Part shown: positions 34,108 to 47,194 of the stretch, one piece after another
Position numbering within the stretch: the stretch's first letter is position 1
Layout: every line of letters starts with the position of its first letter
NCBI GenBank assembly: GCA_002633005.1
Contig: NMRA01000115.1
Location: forward strand, 430,884-494,883
DNA length: 64,000 nucleotides
Reading direction: 5' to 3'
Source of the DNA: Phoronis australis
Lineage: Eukaryota; Phoronida; Phoronidae
Position numbers and translations under genes: made by a program
Notes under the pieces: model-generated
What the model was told of the DNA's origin: nothing
The model's database searches: none
The model's input: only the letters and a program-made list of their open reading frames with translations

Positions 34108-37100
34108 TGTAATTCAGACAGTCGTTACACCGACAGAGATAAAAGTCCTGTCAATTAATGAGCAAATTGTGTGTACGTCCGCGCGAGCAGCCTAACGTGT
34201 CAACATTGTTTGACCACTCGAAAGCTAAACACAAGTATGTTGTACAGTTATTCGAATTTCGACTTATTACCTTGTGTCTGTCACGGCGCCGCTCGACCCA
34301 TCGGCGGCGATCACTGGACATGAACTTCTCGGCTTAACTGTTACACTTGCAGCTCAGTAGGTTTCTTGATCCCCTATTTTAGTAAAACGTTCGCTTTGCT
34401 CTGAAGGAAAATCTGTTATTCATTAAGGATTTTTACTATTATTTTTAAACGCATTCGTGCAGTTTTTGTCGACGCTGATGTCAACTCTATGAGACTCGTC
34501 GGGTTCGCGTTGACTTCTGAAACATCAGGCGGTTTACATGTCAGGTGTCCCTCGACGTAAATCTTCACCCTGTTCCCGTAGGTACCTTTTCTGAAGGTTC
34601 TTGCCTTCTGTCTTTGTCATGGCGAGATTCATAGGGAAGATAATGTTCGCCAAAGTCGGCGTGAATAACAGTTAACACGCTGGTCTTGCTTGACGAAGCC
34701 ATTCTCTGCTGTCGGACTTCCGCATCACGTGACATTATAGGAGGAGCGATCTTCTGGTTGGAGTAAGGTCAATTTTTTGCGGTCTGTTCTTGTAATCCTT
34801 CAAATACCCCGCAGATATAACCTGGAGCATTTTGCCCAGACACTAAACTCACTTCGCAAGGTAAGGCAGTATAAATGTCAAAGTTGAAATAATCAAATGC
34901 TCAGACACAGTCTACTCAGTGCTTATAATCGCTCGAAATAAAACGGTCGGGAAGCTGAAATGTAAATAAATCGTCTGAGGCATTACGCACTCATAATGTG
35001 CGCGTCCGTACTAAAGGCGATAAATTCCGGGTCATACCTGGCAATTGATAAGGCCGGATCCTGGACATTGCTGTAGTTATGCCCCCATTAGAGGTGTCGC
35101 TCGTCCTGCAAAAACCACTTTTTAGTTGCAATCCATCTTCGGTGGCTAAAACTTGAGATAAGCCCCTAGGTAATTCCCAGTGTTCACTGTGACTGCACAA
35201 TATTTTTATCTTCCAACCAGAATGGACCAATCAGATATCATATCTAGATATTGCCAACAAAGCGGCACACTTGATTGAATGAAGTGGCCTTTCTAAAAGT
35301 AGTCTTGAGAGAGGTACTGTCGTATATTGTTCCGTGTTCCTTGAATAATGGACCCACCTACACACGAGTTTCTTGTGTGGATGATGACGACACCCAAATT
35401 GTCTTTTAAGGATAATTTGCATAGCAATCATGGATTTTGGCTCAAAATACGTTTCCATTGAAAATATTTTATCTACGACAAATTGGAATTTAAGAAGAAA
35501 CTTCTCGCCTTAATTCATTCGCATCAAACTTATTTCCCCCATATCAACATAGTTAAATTACCACATCCTGAGGTGCAGCAGGACAATCGGGATCTTGTTT
35601 TGTGCTCTTTTAAGTATATCAAATTGCTCATTTCTCAGTGTTTGACTGATTGAGTTAAGACGGTCCCTGGCACCATGTTTACCTTATTTTCTGGCGAACA
35701 CAAGGGGCATCAAAAACCTCTACAGGATACCGGTGCAACTTTTTGTGCGAAAGTCAAAACGCGTAAGTTTGAGATACTCAAATTCGAGAGAATTTACTTA
35801 CGCCGACATAAAGAAATCACTAAGACGGGAAACATAATTTAAGCGTTAAAGCATTATACTAACTTCATGCAACGAACTTTATTCGTTTGCAAACGAATTC
35901 AATGTATGCATACCTTTTCCTCTTCATTTTAGCTAAAACTTCATAAATCGAATCTTACTCAAGTTACTTAAGTCCAAACGTATGCCAAATTTAAATATTT
36001 TCAAATTTTAAAGTTTGAATGACATTCTAATTCATTTATTATTTTTGATGGTGCACCACCAACTAAAATGAACTACGCAGTGAGTGTCAGCTGACTCATG
36101 CATCACCGGTACTCACGCAACTGCCGCCATATGCAATGTGGTTTCCGCGGAAAACCAGCCCACTATGAACATGTAAAAAATAGGCCTTTCTATTAGAATA
36201 AGGCAAGCACAAACAAGAAGGAAATTTAAGACATGTTTATGTTTTGGTGATATTTTTCTATAGGCGAAACAGATTCCGTGTTCTAAATTAGTGACCTGAA
36301 GGAAATAGTATATTTAATAGAAGTGTCTGGTCAGTAACCACTGTATTTGTGTTTTGCTGGCAGCAACGAAAAATTGTAATACAATGACCACCCACTGCCT
36401 TTTCCAAACACCAAAGTACAAATTAGAAAAAAAATTCAACCACAATTTTAAATTGTGACGAAGTCTAAAAATATGTTTGTGGAATTTGAAATTCCACCGG
36501 TTTTTGGTTAAACCTCTGCGATTATGGGAACTTCGAATCAGTGGCCCTTCCATAGACAATTCCATTGTAAAGACTGCCTAAAATGTGGGTCTCATAAGTT
36601 TCCATGCAGTACAGTCAGTACACGCACATATATAATTGAAGGTTTTCAAAGGCGTCTTCGGCTCTTACGTACCATCCAGGAAGAGATTTTCAACTCCCCT
36701 GACTGGCCTAAAGCACCGCAAAGGTTTCAAAAAGGTTTGAAACGATCTGTTTGCAACGTTGGTGAAACCCAAAATTAGGAACAGTACCAAACGGTAATTT
36801 GTAGTGAAAATATTGGTGATGGTGTAAATGATGATTTACGAGATGGTCAACTCTATGCAGTGGCACTTAACTCAACTGAGTAATTTATCATGAAAAAACA
36901 GCAATTCGATCTCATCAGTCAGAGGAACGACTATGCGAAGGCGTTGAGCGAAACCACATGTCCTTATTCTAATTTCTGACCTTGACTTAGTGTAAACACT
37001 ACATTCATTCGAAACCTACGTTAATCACTAGTTAACGCTTCGAGTGCCACCAGTGGAAATCATTACTAGTTGAGCAGGCGGACGTGGCGGAACGTCTGAT

Positions 37101-38965
37101 TAACTCAACAGTTACTTGGCGCGTCAACAGATTATGCAGCTCAGTGAGGACGGCTGGCACACCTAAATCTATCGTGGAGGATGGTAAGGATTGGATGTAA
37201 ATTAGTTGTTCGAATGTTGCTCAGGGCCGAAATTTGATTTCATGTTTGCTATTAAGGTCGAATGTTGTGGCCTTGTTGCTCTTAAATTAGTTTTAATTGA
37301 CATAGAGTGTAATTGACTCCCGAGCCAAATATTTAGCGTTTCAAAATGAACTGAAATAACTCCCGGCAGAACTCGACTATAATTTTGACAGGGGTACATC
37401 TCAACAATTGAGGTACCCTGCTCCTTACAGGGTAAATTTGAAAATGGCCACCCGTTTGTAGGGAGTATCCGTGAAACGGTTACCCTTTCTCACAGTTTTG
37501 TTTTAGAAACGACACACTTTTGTAGGGGATAATTACAAAAATGGATTTTGGACTGCTGGATTTTAACATATTTGGATCGAAATTGTAAAGAAAGAGATGC
37601 CATCTTGACAAGAACAAGAACTGCATTCACACCAAAAATACATTATGTTTGTGAGGGAACTTTTTTATGAAGTTTCGCATTTTCAAAGTGAAATCTTTGT
37701 GAGCATTTTTGTTGGAAATGACACTTTCGATTCGAGGAAAATTGCAGGAAAAAACATCGTATCGTAGGGTGAAAAGGTGGAAAGGCCCTTTATGTTCTTA
37801 GCGGCATGTCCCTTACACCTCTTCTATGAAAATAACGCACCTAGAGGGCTAATGATTTTGTTCATTTCCCGGCAGATATTCCACAGTTTGAGACAGTGTC
37901 TTCGGTTGACACTGAATTATCTAATATCCTGTCTTATACCAACATTATCAAGCGTATGCTAGGCTTTCTAACCAACAATGTACACTGACTTCATTTCTCA
38001 TATTGTCCTAATGAAAAATGACCCTCGCCTTGAATTTGTGGCTTGCAATAAGATCATGCATTTGCCGGCGTATTTTGACGAAAAATGGATCCCGACGTGG
38101 AATCTTTGCATTGTGAAATGACCTTATCATTAGTGATTTCTCTTCGAGGAGCCGGTAGATAACTGTCCATCTCGGATTCGTAAGAATATTTATGCCTTTT
38201 TAAAGCACTTTACCGCCTGCCGAATGAAGTTCAAGATGAGTCAAATGATAATTCTAATTTATACAGTGCTATTTTTACTTGGATATTGTTAATTTTAGAG
38301 AGTCTAAAGGCAAATATTTCAATGGATATGTGACCGCGTCATCGCAAACTTTAGCGTGCACGAAACAGCGGTGGTTGAAAACGTCATTAATTGTTGAATT
38401 GTGATCAAAATTAGGAACAGAATGGGTGACCATCATTATCGAAAAATGTTTCTAAGATATATTTGAAAAAATAAACAAAGCATTCAAACATAAAAATAGC
38501 AATCTATCAAGATGGGCAATTTTTTCTCACCCTGTGTTTTTGGAAGTCGTGACAGCTACCACGAGTCACGAGCACATCGATGTAGGAAATACATATTTAC
38601 CTGGACTCCCAAGTTTATCAGTTGTTATGGCGCATGGGCTGTAAACGTTGCAGCGTTGGTCTCAGCAAGCCTGGGTTATGGTAGTATGCATTGACCTGAT
38701 TCTAAAGTTTGACTTGTTCAGACTGATGTTGTGATATGTTTTACATCTTGTTATCCGTTGTCATTAATGCAGTAGTCGTCCAAATCAGTCGTCAAAATTC
38801 AGCCATAGTAAACTAACACACACACTCCCAATAACTACAAATTCCGAGTACATCCCCGTATGATGGATATTTATCAGGACATCAATTTTATGATTGGTTG
38901 AAAAGGGAAATGCCAAACGGGTTAAAAGCAGTCTCTGAAACTGACCGAGCACCACATCAATAGAC
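34108..38965. other. Region between the two inverted elements, mostly non-coding
   Basis: Only the HTH remnant at 35231-35475 shows homology I recognise. An 84-codon frame at 36524-36778 (+), with CKDCLKCGSHKFPC, is unrecognised. 37400-38400 contains scattered GAAAATGGCC and AGGGTAA words but no resolvable repeat. Confidence 0.45.
35231..35475 (-). pseudogene. DUF4817-type helix-turn-helix fragment of a mariner-like protein
   Basis: The minus strand reads FSMETYFEPKSMIAM, then LKRQFGCRHHPHKKLVCRWV followed by YSRNTEQYT. This matches the order (V)ETYFE.KS, FG...P.K.TI...V and F...G of the DUF4817 N-terminal DNA-binding domain of mariner-like transposases. A second helix (LHSIKCAALLAISR) fits the following HTH. 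A stop follows, and only weak similarity may continue to about 34990. No DDE core is present, so this is a short relic. Confidence 0.55.
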
Positions 38966-39462
38966 CCTATTCACGCCGACAGGAGGCGCGTTCCAAAACG
39001 AGGCTCGCTACGATAGCTCTGGTGGCTTATCCGCGTAGTTGTACTCGGCGTTGCTTGAACAGCTAGAAAAAATACGGACACTCTGTTTTACAATCCCTAA
39101 GGATGTTGGGATTCGGAAGCGTTGGGTCCTTGCCATACGTCGCGACGAAGGAAAATATGTCCGTGTAATTTTTCTAACTGTTGTAATTTGTCGCATTTCG
39201 GACTGGATGCCGCCATAGCAACAAGGACCGGAGAATCTTCGGCCAGCCAGGCTGTGTTTTCATGACTATGGGTTGAAGCGCGATGCATTTTTCTTTACAA
39301 AAAGGACAGGGCCCTCAATCCCTCAATTTTGGGGTCAAATATCGGCCCTATTCCCCTCTCAAAAATATTGAAAAATCACGCGAAATTCCCGGCCACGAGG
39401 CCTATAAAAATCCCCTTTGTGATTGAAAATTTCTCTCCAACGGTTCAAATCACCTGTGGTAC

Positions 39463-39786
39463 AAAATTTAGGGCCCGGCCCCCTCCCCCCCACCTTGACT
39501 GCCGCAAGCAAAATAAACCAGCAAAACGTGAAGCGGGAGGCCGAAACTTGTACTGAGTTCGAGCTAGGACCGGTAGCGGACGAGGGGGAAAACACGTTCA
39601 GTTTTATTTTTTTTTTAGTCCAACGACAGATTTCAAGAGCAGAAGGTATACATCCTCAGCGCCCGCAACTTCCGGGCCGCCTGCGTGCATACAATCGCGC
39701 TTTGCCCGCTTCTCCGAGGATGTCGCCCCCCCTCCCCCGGCCCTCACTAGAGGCCTATATGGTATCCTAGATCAGCCACTGAAAAT
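39463..39786. mobile_element. hAT-like MITE in copy 2, AAAAT duplication
   Basis: The insert 39468-39781 is flanked by AAAAT (39463-39467 and 39782-39786). The right end on the reverse strand is CAGTGGCTGATCTAGG. Copy 1 shows an unoccupied site reading ACAAAAGGCTACT on the reverse strand near 33262-33275. The insert is related over its length to 58101-58384, sharing CTTGACTGCCGCAAGCA-like and AATCGCGCTTTGCCCG segments. Confidence 0.78.
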
Positions 39787-39959
39787 GCTACTTGAGACAG
39801 AGCTATGAGAGCTTGCAAAAGGCCGGGTGCTATTGACACACCTTCGACCCGTCACTCGGCGAAACGTTCCCCTCTCACTCAGAAGGCCGCACACACATGA
39901 GGCACCTTTCCCCTCGGATATCATGAACGAGGCCTCTGAAGAAACATGATAACTATGCT

Positions 39960-40130
39960 TGTTCCAGGGGGGGATCCAGGACTTTGAGTTGGAGGGGGCA
40001 AGGCAGAGTATTAGCCAGGATTTTGCCCGTCAGAAATTCTCACTCCTGAACTGCCAAATGGAATCTGGGAGAATTTTAGGGGGGCTGGGGCATAGCTCCT
40101 TGGCTCCCCTCTAAATCCGCCACTGTGTTC
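39960..40130. mobile_element. Short hAT-like MITE in copy 2, TGTTC duplication
   Basis: The insert 39965-40125 runs from CAGGGGGGGATCCAGG to AAATCCGCCACTG and is flanked directly by TGTTC on both sides. Copy 1 at ~33075-33105 has the same flanks joined without the insert and at the same length. Confidence 0.82.
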
Positions 40131-40948
40131 TGTCCAGTTAACTGAAATTGAGCTCTAAAACGAGGTTATGCTTTGGACGAAAGAATTACATGTAGGCGAT
40201 TTAATTTTGAAAGTCAACTTGGTCGAGATTGATATTTGAAAAATATAACACATGAAATAGACGTAATTATTAAAACCAAGAAAGCAGAATTGATGGTCAT
40301 ATAATTTTTATTTTCAATTGCGAGCCTAGTTTTTTTATCGTAATCAAAATATATATTTAATAACATCCAGTATTATTTCAGATCAATGACAAATCAACTG
40401 TTAGTCCCAGTAGTATCTACCTCACCAGGACCTAGGCTATGCTTGAAGCTAATAGGCCTACTCTTGATCAACAAATTAAACCAGATGAGACTAATTGCAC
40501 ATGACAGCAACATGCTATGAGCCACCACTGTCGAATATACAGTATCTTCAACTCGTCAACAATACGACCAGATGACCTGGTTCGTGTAGAAAGCATTTTT
40601 ATCAAGAATTTATTAGAAGAAACGTAACCCTGCATTCATCATGATACCTAAACCGTAACACTACGATCGCCGCAATTTGGTCATGTTTACTTTTCATGTT
40701 TCGAGCCTAGTTTTCCGGAAAAAACTTATAACCTTTCGTCAGACAACTCTTTAGTGCATTGACTTGTTCTTTAACTGTATTTTTCTACGTCTTTGGTTAA
40801 TTATTGACACATTTTTTAAGATTTAATATTCAAGTTGGACTCCAAAGACCGGCCTTTAACTCACGCAATGTAAATTTCCGCTTTGTTTATCGCAGTGAGC
40901 CTCGCTTTGGATTTTAATGTCCGCCGCGTACGTGAATAGAGTCTACAC

Positions 40949-43900
40949 TGTATAACAGGCCAGGTCCCCTCAGTCAGAGGGTTCTTCTCTGAGGTCATTC
41001 CTCAGTGTATTATTTATTTCAACATGACATGACAGCACCACTATTAGATTCCATTGCGCCTGTCAGTTTATGAAGGACTGAAGCTGCCATATGAATTTAA
41101 GCATCTGAGAGTACGGTCTAAATAATTAACCCGTGCTTGGACGCCGTGACCTTTTTATTACCCAAGTGGTGTGTCTTGGACAAAACTCATGTGGGCGACA
41201 TCTGAAGTAGAAAGATAAGCAGCAGGGATCATTTTGTCAATTGTCTCCAGCCATTAATGCTTTGAATTCCGGCTTACGCTTTGTGATGGGCAACAATTTC
41301 TATATGCGACAGCGGTATTTCTGACCGACCTGTTTAATATTAGATTCTCGCTGCTAGAATGTTTCCTGAACCCTGTTCCCAATGCTGTCCATTCGCCATG
41401 TATCCATCGAAGTCACGCCACTAACCAATCGGACGTAATAATCTCGTCACGTAATATAAACATACTGCATGGCTAGCAGATATTTTCTGTTAGCTAGACA
41501 CGTTTCTATAATGTGAGCGTCGGTGGATTTCGATGCAAAATGGCTAAAATGTGTCATGGGCGTGGTGTAATGAGACGACAGATCGCTTAATTGGGTGTAT
41601 TGCAATTTATTTATTTCAAAACCCTGGCAAAACACAAGTAATATGGGTAAAATCCCTTCGGTGTATTCAAGCATGCCGGCGTCTACACGATCACTACTGA
41701 AAGTAAACATTGCCAGTAGAAACTACTAGCTGAAAGGTTGCACCAAGTAAACGGGCCATGATCAAAGAGTTGGTATGTTTACAAATTACCATTAAAATGC
41801 AGCCGGATACATAAATGTCCAGTTGGTACGTACATGTATTGCCGCAAAAGGTACCTGCTCATCCAAAACCTTTACGACAAACAGATGGCGTTCTCATCAA
41901 TCACGTGTCCTTTTATCGCTCAAATAAGACTGTCTGCCAGAGAATCTTGACCAAGCACCTTGACCTACATTCTGCTGCTGCTGACTGTAGCCACAGGTCA
42001 CGAGAGTTCATGAACCAGACAGCTGTATGTCCTGATGAGTGGCGAATTTGTGTGGAAAAGAAATCTTTGTGTCCGACATTCCATATTTAAAACCCCTTTT
42101 GTAATACATGTAACTATTTAAAACATATAATTAAGATGAAAGTGTTCAAATAATCTACGCTGTTGTGATTGCTCGGCCTAAACGCTGGGGTAAAATATAT
42201 GTTCAATGAACGTGACCATGGTGAGGCGACATATAAATTGGTCAAATAAACCCATTTTTGCTCTTCAATCGTCTAGTTTTTGAGCGAACTTATTGGTCAG
42301 TACTTGAACGTTCACCCTATAAACTCCATATAATAAATCATTTCACCATGCCAAAATTAATCCTTTCGGTCAAAAATGCATAAAGAGCTTTGATAATTTA
42401 CTTTTAGCCGTTACATAATTCCCCATGCAGTGTTGACATTAAACATTCTCATTTGTGTCGGGTATTTTTCTGTCAGAAGTTTGTGCCAAACTAAACCTAA
42501 GTGTGTGAGGTGAAATTTATCTTACAATTTACAACCTACAATGTTGCAATCCTTTGGGAAGCATGAGCCTGGTTGCCACCACACCAGATTTTAAGGTGGC
42601 TGACTAAACCGGGCCCGGCCACTTTTCCGCCCGGCGAGATTTTGGCAACTCAACAACCATAATTTTTATTAGGTTGAAATATAACCACTATATTTTTTAA
42701 ATTATGCTTGAATTATACATGGTGATATACATGTTAGGTTTTATTCTCTTGCGATATTTTCTCTTTCATTCAGTGTCTCGTTAGCCACTTACAACAGCCC
42801 AGCAGACCGGACTGGCCGTGGCACGGCAGCTGATGGTTCACCAAGGAGAAACGTCTGTAATATTTTATGTTCTATCAACACTAAGGCAAAAGAGAGTGGT
42901 TTCAACTTATATAGTATCTGAACCGTGCACTATAAACATGTTGGTGGTCATGATTAATAACAGCTGACAGTATAAACAAAGAGTGAAGCACTGAGCTCAT
43001 CATGTCACAACGGCGATGTGACGTCAGCAGCTGTAGAATGTATGTCAAGGTGCTGGGTCAAGATTCAGTTCACACAAGAATGTCACATGACTGTGAGCAG
43101 CGCTACCTGTTAGTAAAGCATCATTTCATCAGGCGCCATCTGCTTGTCGTAAAGGTTTTGGATGACTGGGTACCTTTTGCCGTATTGCCTGGGAAAACCG
43201 GAAAAACACCCCGGGCGGTGTTCTTGCTGGAGACAAAATTTTATAAGGAGGCGTTTTCCATGCTTCATTCCGTATATGGGAAATTTCACTTTTACTTTCC
43301 AATAAGATGTTGACACCGTTTAAAACAACTGAACTCACTCCGACTATATGTGTTTGTTTCCTTACTTGAGCGAGTTCGCAACCTAAAATTTAATCCCTGG
43401 AAAGAGTAAATTTGAAAGAACGGCCAACCGTAGAAGTTTTGAAAATTCGCAGACGGGTATCAGCCTACCTGAGTATATTATTAAACACCACTGTGTGCGA
43501 GTGGTGTTTGTACATGTAGTTGGGTTGTTACTGGTTCCTATGTTGAATTAACTCGGTATTTTTTGCGCAGCGCAGACGGAAGTCAGGCATGAACCTAACC
43601 GTCCATTACACTTGATTTATTCAGTATCGCAGTGGGGTCAGAACATATTCTGCACAGTGCAGGAAGGAACTACTCGTATGTTTAAATGTGATGCCGGTCA
43701 AGGCAAGCTGCGACTACAATTGATTTTCAACGTATTATCTCTCGACTGGAATATAGCAATTTCCTATTTATGGTTACGTAAGACCTTATCGACAAGTGTG
43801 AAAGCAGAAAACCTGTAGAGTTCGATTGTGGACTTTTTAGAAATTTTTCGCCAATTTGGTTAGGTCACCATGTCTTTTTAGTGAAACTTGGCAAAATTAT

Positions 43901-46384
43901 AAGGTAATTTATAGCAAAAACAACGGTATTAACAACATGATCAAATTTTATTTGACATAAATGTTTAAGGCGAGATATCAAATATGCTGTTAGAGTTTTC
44001 TAAAAAAATCATTTCTTTTTATTTTTATGCCCAACTTTAAAATTTTTTCATGAAAATCATAAAAGTCATATTTTTGACAACACCTCATGCAAAAGTGGAA
44101 CACTCACTGCAAAAGCAATTCTTAACAGCCTTTTTGAGAACATGCGCGCACTGATTCCACTGTGACCCTGCAGCTATGGTGATGACCAGCTATTGACCAT
44201 ATTCTATGTATCTCTCACTTCACTCTATGGATGTTACCTGAGCTGTATGTTGGCACTTGTTGTCCTAAATTGTTGTAAATATGATCCTGATGATGTCTAA
44301 TGAAAAAACGAAACGTTGAATTGAACATGAACATTTTTTTATTTGTGCGGCGATCGTCCGGTTTTTGATCTTATTGTGGCCAAAAACTGATTTAATAATC
44401 GAGTAGTTATTGAAGAACACAAAGCACGGCGGAACTTTAATTAGGCAGGCGTAATTAGCGTTATTTACAAAGCACAATTTAGAGACCATTGTCTTCAAAG
44501 TGTGAAGGCTGTTGACGTGTAGTTCAATGTGTGAAATTCACAGCGGAATTTAGTTTGCATTTTGCCGACTTCGTTTTAATGAGAAATACTTGTTAATCAC
44601 TCCCCGAGGCTTTCTCTGTTTGTTTTAAAACAATTACATGTATTGCTTGATTACTCTCCAATCGATGCGTCATTTTACATTACAAATAGTTATCTACACT
44701 GTAGGCTTAATTTGTTTACACTAAAGTTTTCTGTAATTGTACGAAATTTGATCATTCTCTGAAACGCTGTCATTTGGGTATAAATTGGCCGCCCAGTAGG
44801 TAAATACCTAGAGCACAGAGAAGCGCCAAAGGATTCAAAACCGAGTACCTTCCTGCGCGTAAACCTACGCCTGGTTTTTCTTAATCTGAGTACTTTTGCT
44901 TAATCTAGGCGTAGTTTTACTTTTTAAACGATCGTCTGTTATATGAAGCTCTAAAGTGTTCTTAAACGAGTACGTTTCTGCGTGATGACATATGATTATT
45001 CTGCGCGTACGTTTAGTTTTTAAACGATCATCGTTCTGTTCTTATTCAACAAACTTCATTAAAGACACCACTAGACTTTTTCTTACCGAGCTTGATACTG
45101 GAACGTTCGTAATTTCAGAACAGTCTCCTTTCTTCTGGGCTGGGTTGCATAAAACTTCAAAATTATCTGCTGGGTTTCTTCTTCACATGAAAACAGACAA
45201 GGCCACTGATCCGATATGTTCATGTAAAGCTGGATATTTACCATAAAGTTGAATTATCTGTACCATGCCATGTGTGGAATTGGCCGTAATTCAGTGCACT
45301 ACTTAAGTTAGGCCAACCTTCTGATGAACTTCATATTTTTGTAGTTTCTTTGCATAAAGGTAGTTTGCATTTAATTTTAAACGCAACGTGATCACTAAGC
45401 TGTGGTATGGTAACAAAAATGACAAGTATGGTGTAGTAGAAAAAAGTGACCATCTACAAAAATAACTAAAATTGTTTTGAAAGCTTCATAAATCCAAGTA
45501 TTGTGTTTGAACAACTACAAAACGAGCTCTCCTTAAGTCTACAGCCGTAGTGTATACTGGAGGTTCTCACCAAAATGTATTTCAACTGTTTATTTTTTCG
45601 TGACAACAGTTCGAACGAGGATTTGAGTCGAGTCATCTAGTGCCCTCCCAGCATGCGCCAATCGAATCCGACCAATTTTGGTGAGAAGTTCAGTTGAACG
45701 CCAGCTTACGGGTATATGAATAACACAAATGAACATGGGCTACGAAACAGAAGGATGTTCATTATAGGTAGAAATAAATGAAAAATAATAAAAATGTCCT
45801 TAAAAATAACTTTCCGGGGACTATTGCTAGACTAGTGCTGGGATCCAGCAGACGCAGAGACAAAGGCCCCACATGAGTGAAACTCCGGAGTTAAAGTCAG
45901 ATAGGCCTACAGTATAGCCACCAAACTGAAAAGTACGTATTTTGAAACAAATATTTTTGTGTTTACTTTCGAGTAATCCAGCAACATTGTTAAGTTTAGC
46001 TGTTCGTGTGTTGTGTGGCCGTCCACACAGTTTGATCCATCGTCTATACACTCGACAACACTTTTCGGTTTAGGGAATGCCCAAAAAATGACAGGATATT
46101 CTTCTCGAGTTGTATTACGGATGCCAGGACTACACACGCCATATCAACACCGTTTCACCATTCTTTTCGCACAGTTTTTAAGGTATATACTAAAAATTAC
46201 CTTTACCGACAACGGCATTGTTTGTTGGGTAAAATGGCGGCTTGGAAACGCAGTCGAAGGTGTGTCAAGAATGCTGCGTTCTGATTGGTTAGTTAAACCA
46301 TCAGTCATAATTCTGGCGATAGGTCAATTACTGATTTGGGCAATTCACGAATCTACAAAAACAAGACCATATCCCCCTCCGACC
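40949..46384. other. Intergenic region, no supportable gene
   Basis: Apart from the inverted pair at 41836-42010 / 43000-43188 I see only short unrelated frames. 43800-44300 is AT-rich. Confidence 0.45.
41836..43188. repeat. Inverted repeat, ~180-bp arms, ~1-kb loop
   Basis: 41836-42010 and 43000-43188 are reverse complements with indels. Landmarks are GGCAAAAGGTACC, CATCCAAAACCTTTACGACA, CAGATGGCG and CACCTTGACNTACATTCT. The loop shows no coding region. This could be a foldback element or two inverted copies of one repeat. Confidence 0.65.
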
Positions 46385-46905
46385 CAGGAAATTTTTCTGT
46401 TTTTACCTCTAAAAATCAAGCATTTTCCTTGATTCCTCAAGTATTATCCAAGAAAAAAAGGCAAAAAAGAAACGCAGAACGTCAAACAGGAAATAATGCA
46501 AGTATCAAAATTTCGAACTCACGACCTAGCGATTACAGCGCGCTTGCATAACCACTACGCCACCACGATTTACCTACACACGTCATACTAAAAGACCTAC
46601 TTGTTTATGGTCCACAGCGTTTGCGCGCGAAACCTACTTGTTTTTGTAATGCTTCTTACACGTTTTATATTTTGTGGCATCAATTCTTAACAAATTTGTC
46701 GTATTTAAAATAGTCTTCAAATGCCCAAAAGACCAAATCCGTTTTTCGTGTTGGCAATAATGACGGGTTTGCTTTGGAAATCGTCTTAAGATAAGGTTTG
46801 ACAAAGAGAGTATTGCGAGTTTCTGAGTGATTTACTAAGGCTTCGATTAAAATTCACATCTTACCAGCAGCTTCTGTTTTTTCATCGTAACTCAGGTTCT
46901 ATTTT
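46385..46905. repeat. Repeat copy 2 (direct repeat of 31832-32322)
   Basis: Runs from CCCAGGAAATTTTTCTG to TTCATCGTAACTCAGGTTC. It includes 30-40 bp that copy 1 lacks near 46835, and the tRNA-like head at 46501-46568. The sequence continues past the point where copy 1 is lost in the gap, so it predicts the start of that gap if homology persists. Confidence 0.75.
46501..46568 (-). repeat. tRNA-like SINE head, copy 2
   Basis: The minus strand reads GTGGCGTAGTGGTTATGC (box A) and GTGAGTTCGAAAT (box B), with the same spacing as copy 1. The acceptor ends do not pair. Confidence 0.55.
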
Positions 46906-47194
46906 CTTTAAAAAATGAAGTAAATTTTCTTCATTGCACAGTGGAGCAGACGACGGAAACAGAGTCGTAGTGCGCAGCGCCACTGCCGGTCGCCTGGGAT
47001 ATTGCGGGAGAGCCTATACTTAGCCACAGTTCCGTTACGAATGCGTCGTGTTCAGAATTTGACACTTGAAATTGGATTTAAGCCCCCCCTCCAACACTAA
47101 AACTGCACATATTTAAATCTTTTTTCATCCGTATAATTTTAATTACCGGGGTTAATTAATAAACTCAACATTTCCCTACGCTCTTACTGCTTTA
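46906..47194. other. No gene seen
   Basis: Mixed sequence leading into the second N run. Confidence 0.4.

Larger units (their letters stand above)
38966..40948 (+). mobile_element. TA-flanked element, copy 2, both ends present
   Basis: The left end reads TAGACCCTATTCACG and the right end, on the reverse strand, TAGACTCTATTCACG. Behind each lies GAGGCTCRCT, giving ~50-bp imperfect terminal inverted repeats. All three ends visible in the window (two here, one at 34105) begin at TA, suggesting a TA target as in Tc1/mariner-like elements. Without its two MITE insertions the element is about 1.5 kb. It is non-coding as far as I can see. The interior matches copy 1. Confidence 0.65.

Noticed and set aside
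32755-40490. A single 7.7-kb transposon with 1.4-kb terminal inverted repeats
   Set aside because: Copy 2 has its own outer inverted end at 40948 and its own inner end at 38966, so the arms are two separate copies of one element in opposite orientation.
41815-43338. Frames in the inverted pair at 41.8-43.3 kb
   Set aside because: The arms are open in different frames and show no family resemblance; a non-coding repeat is more likely.
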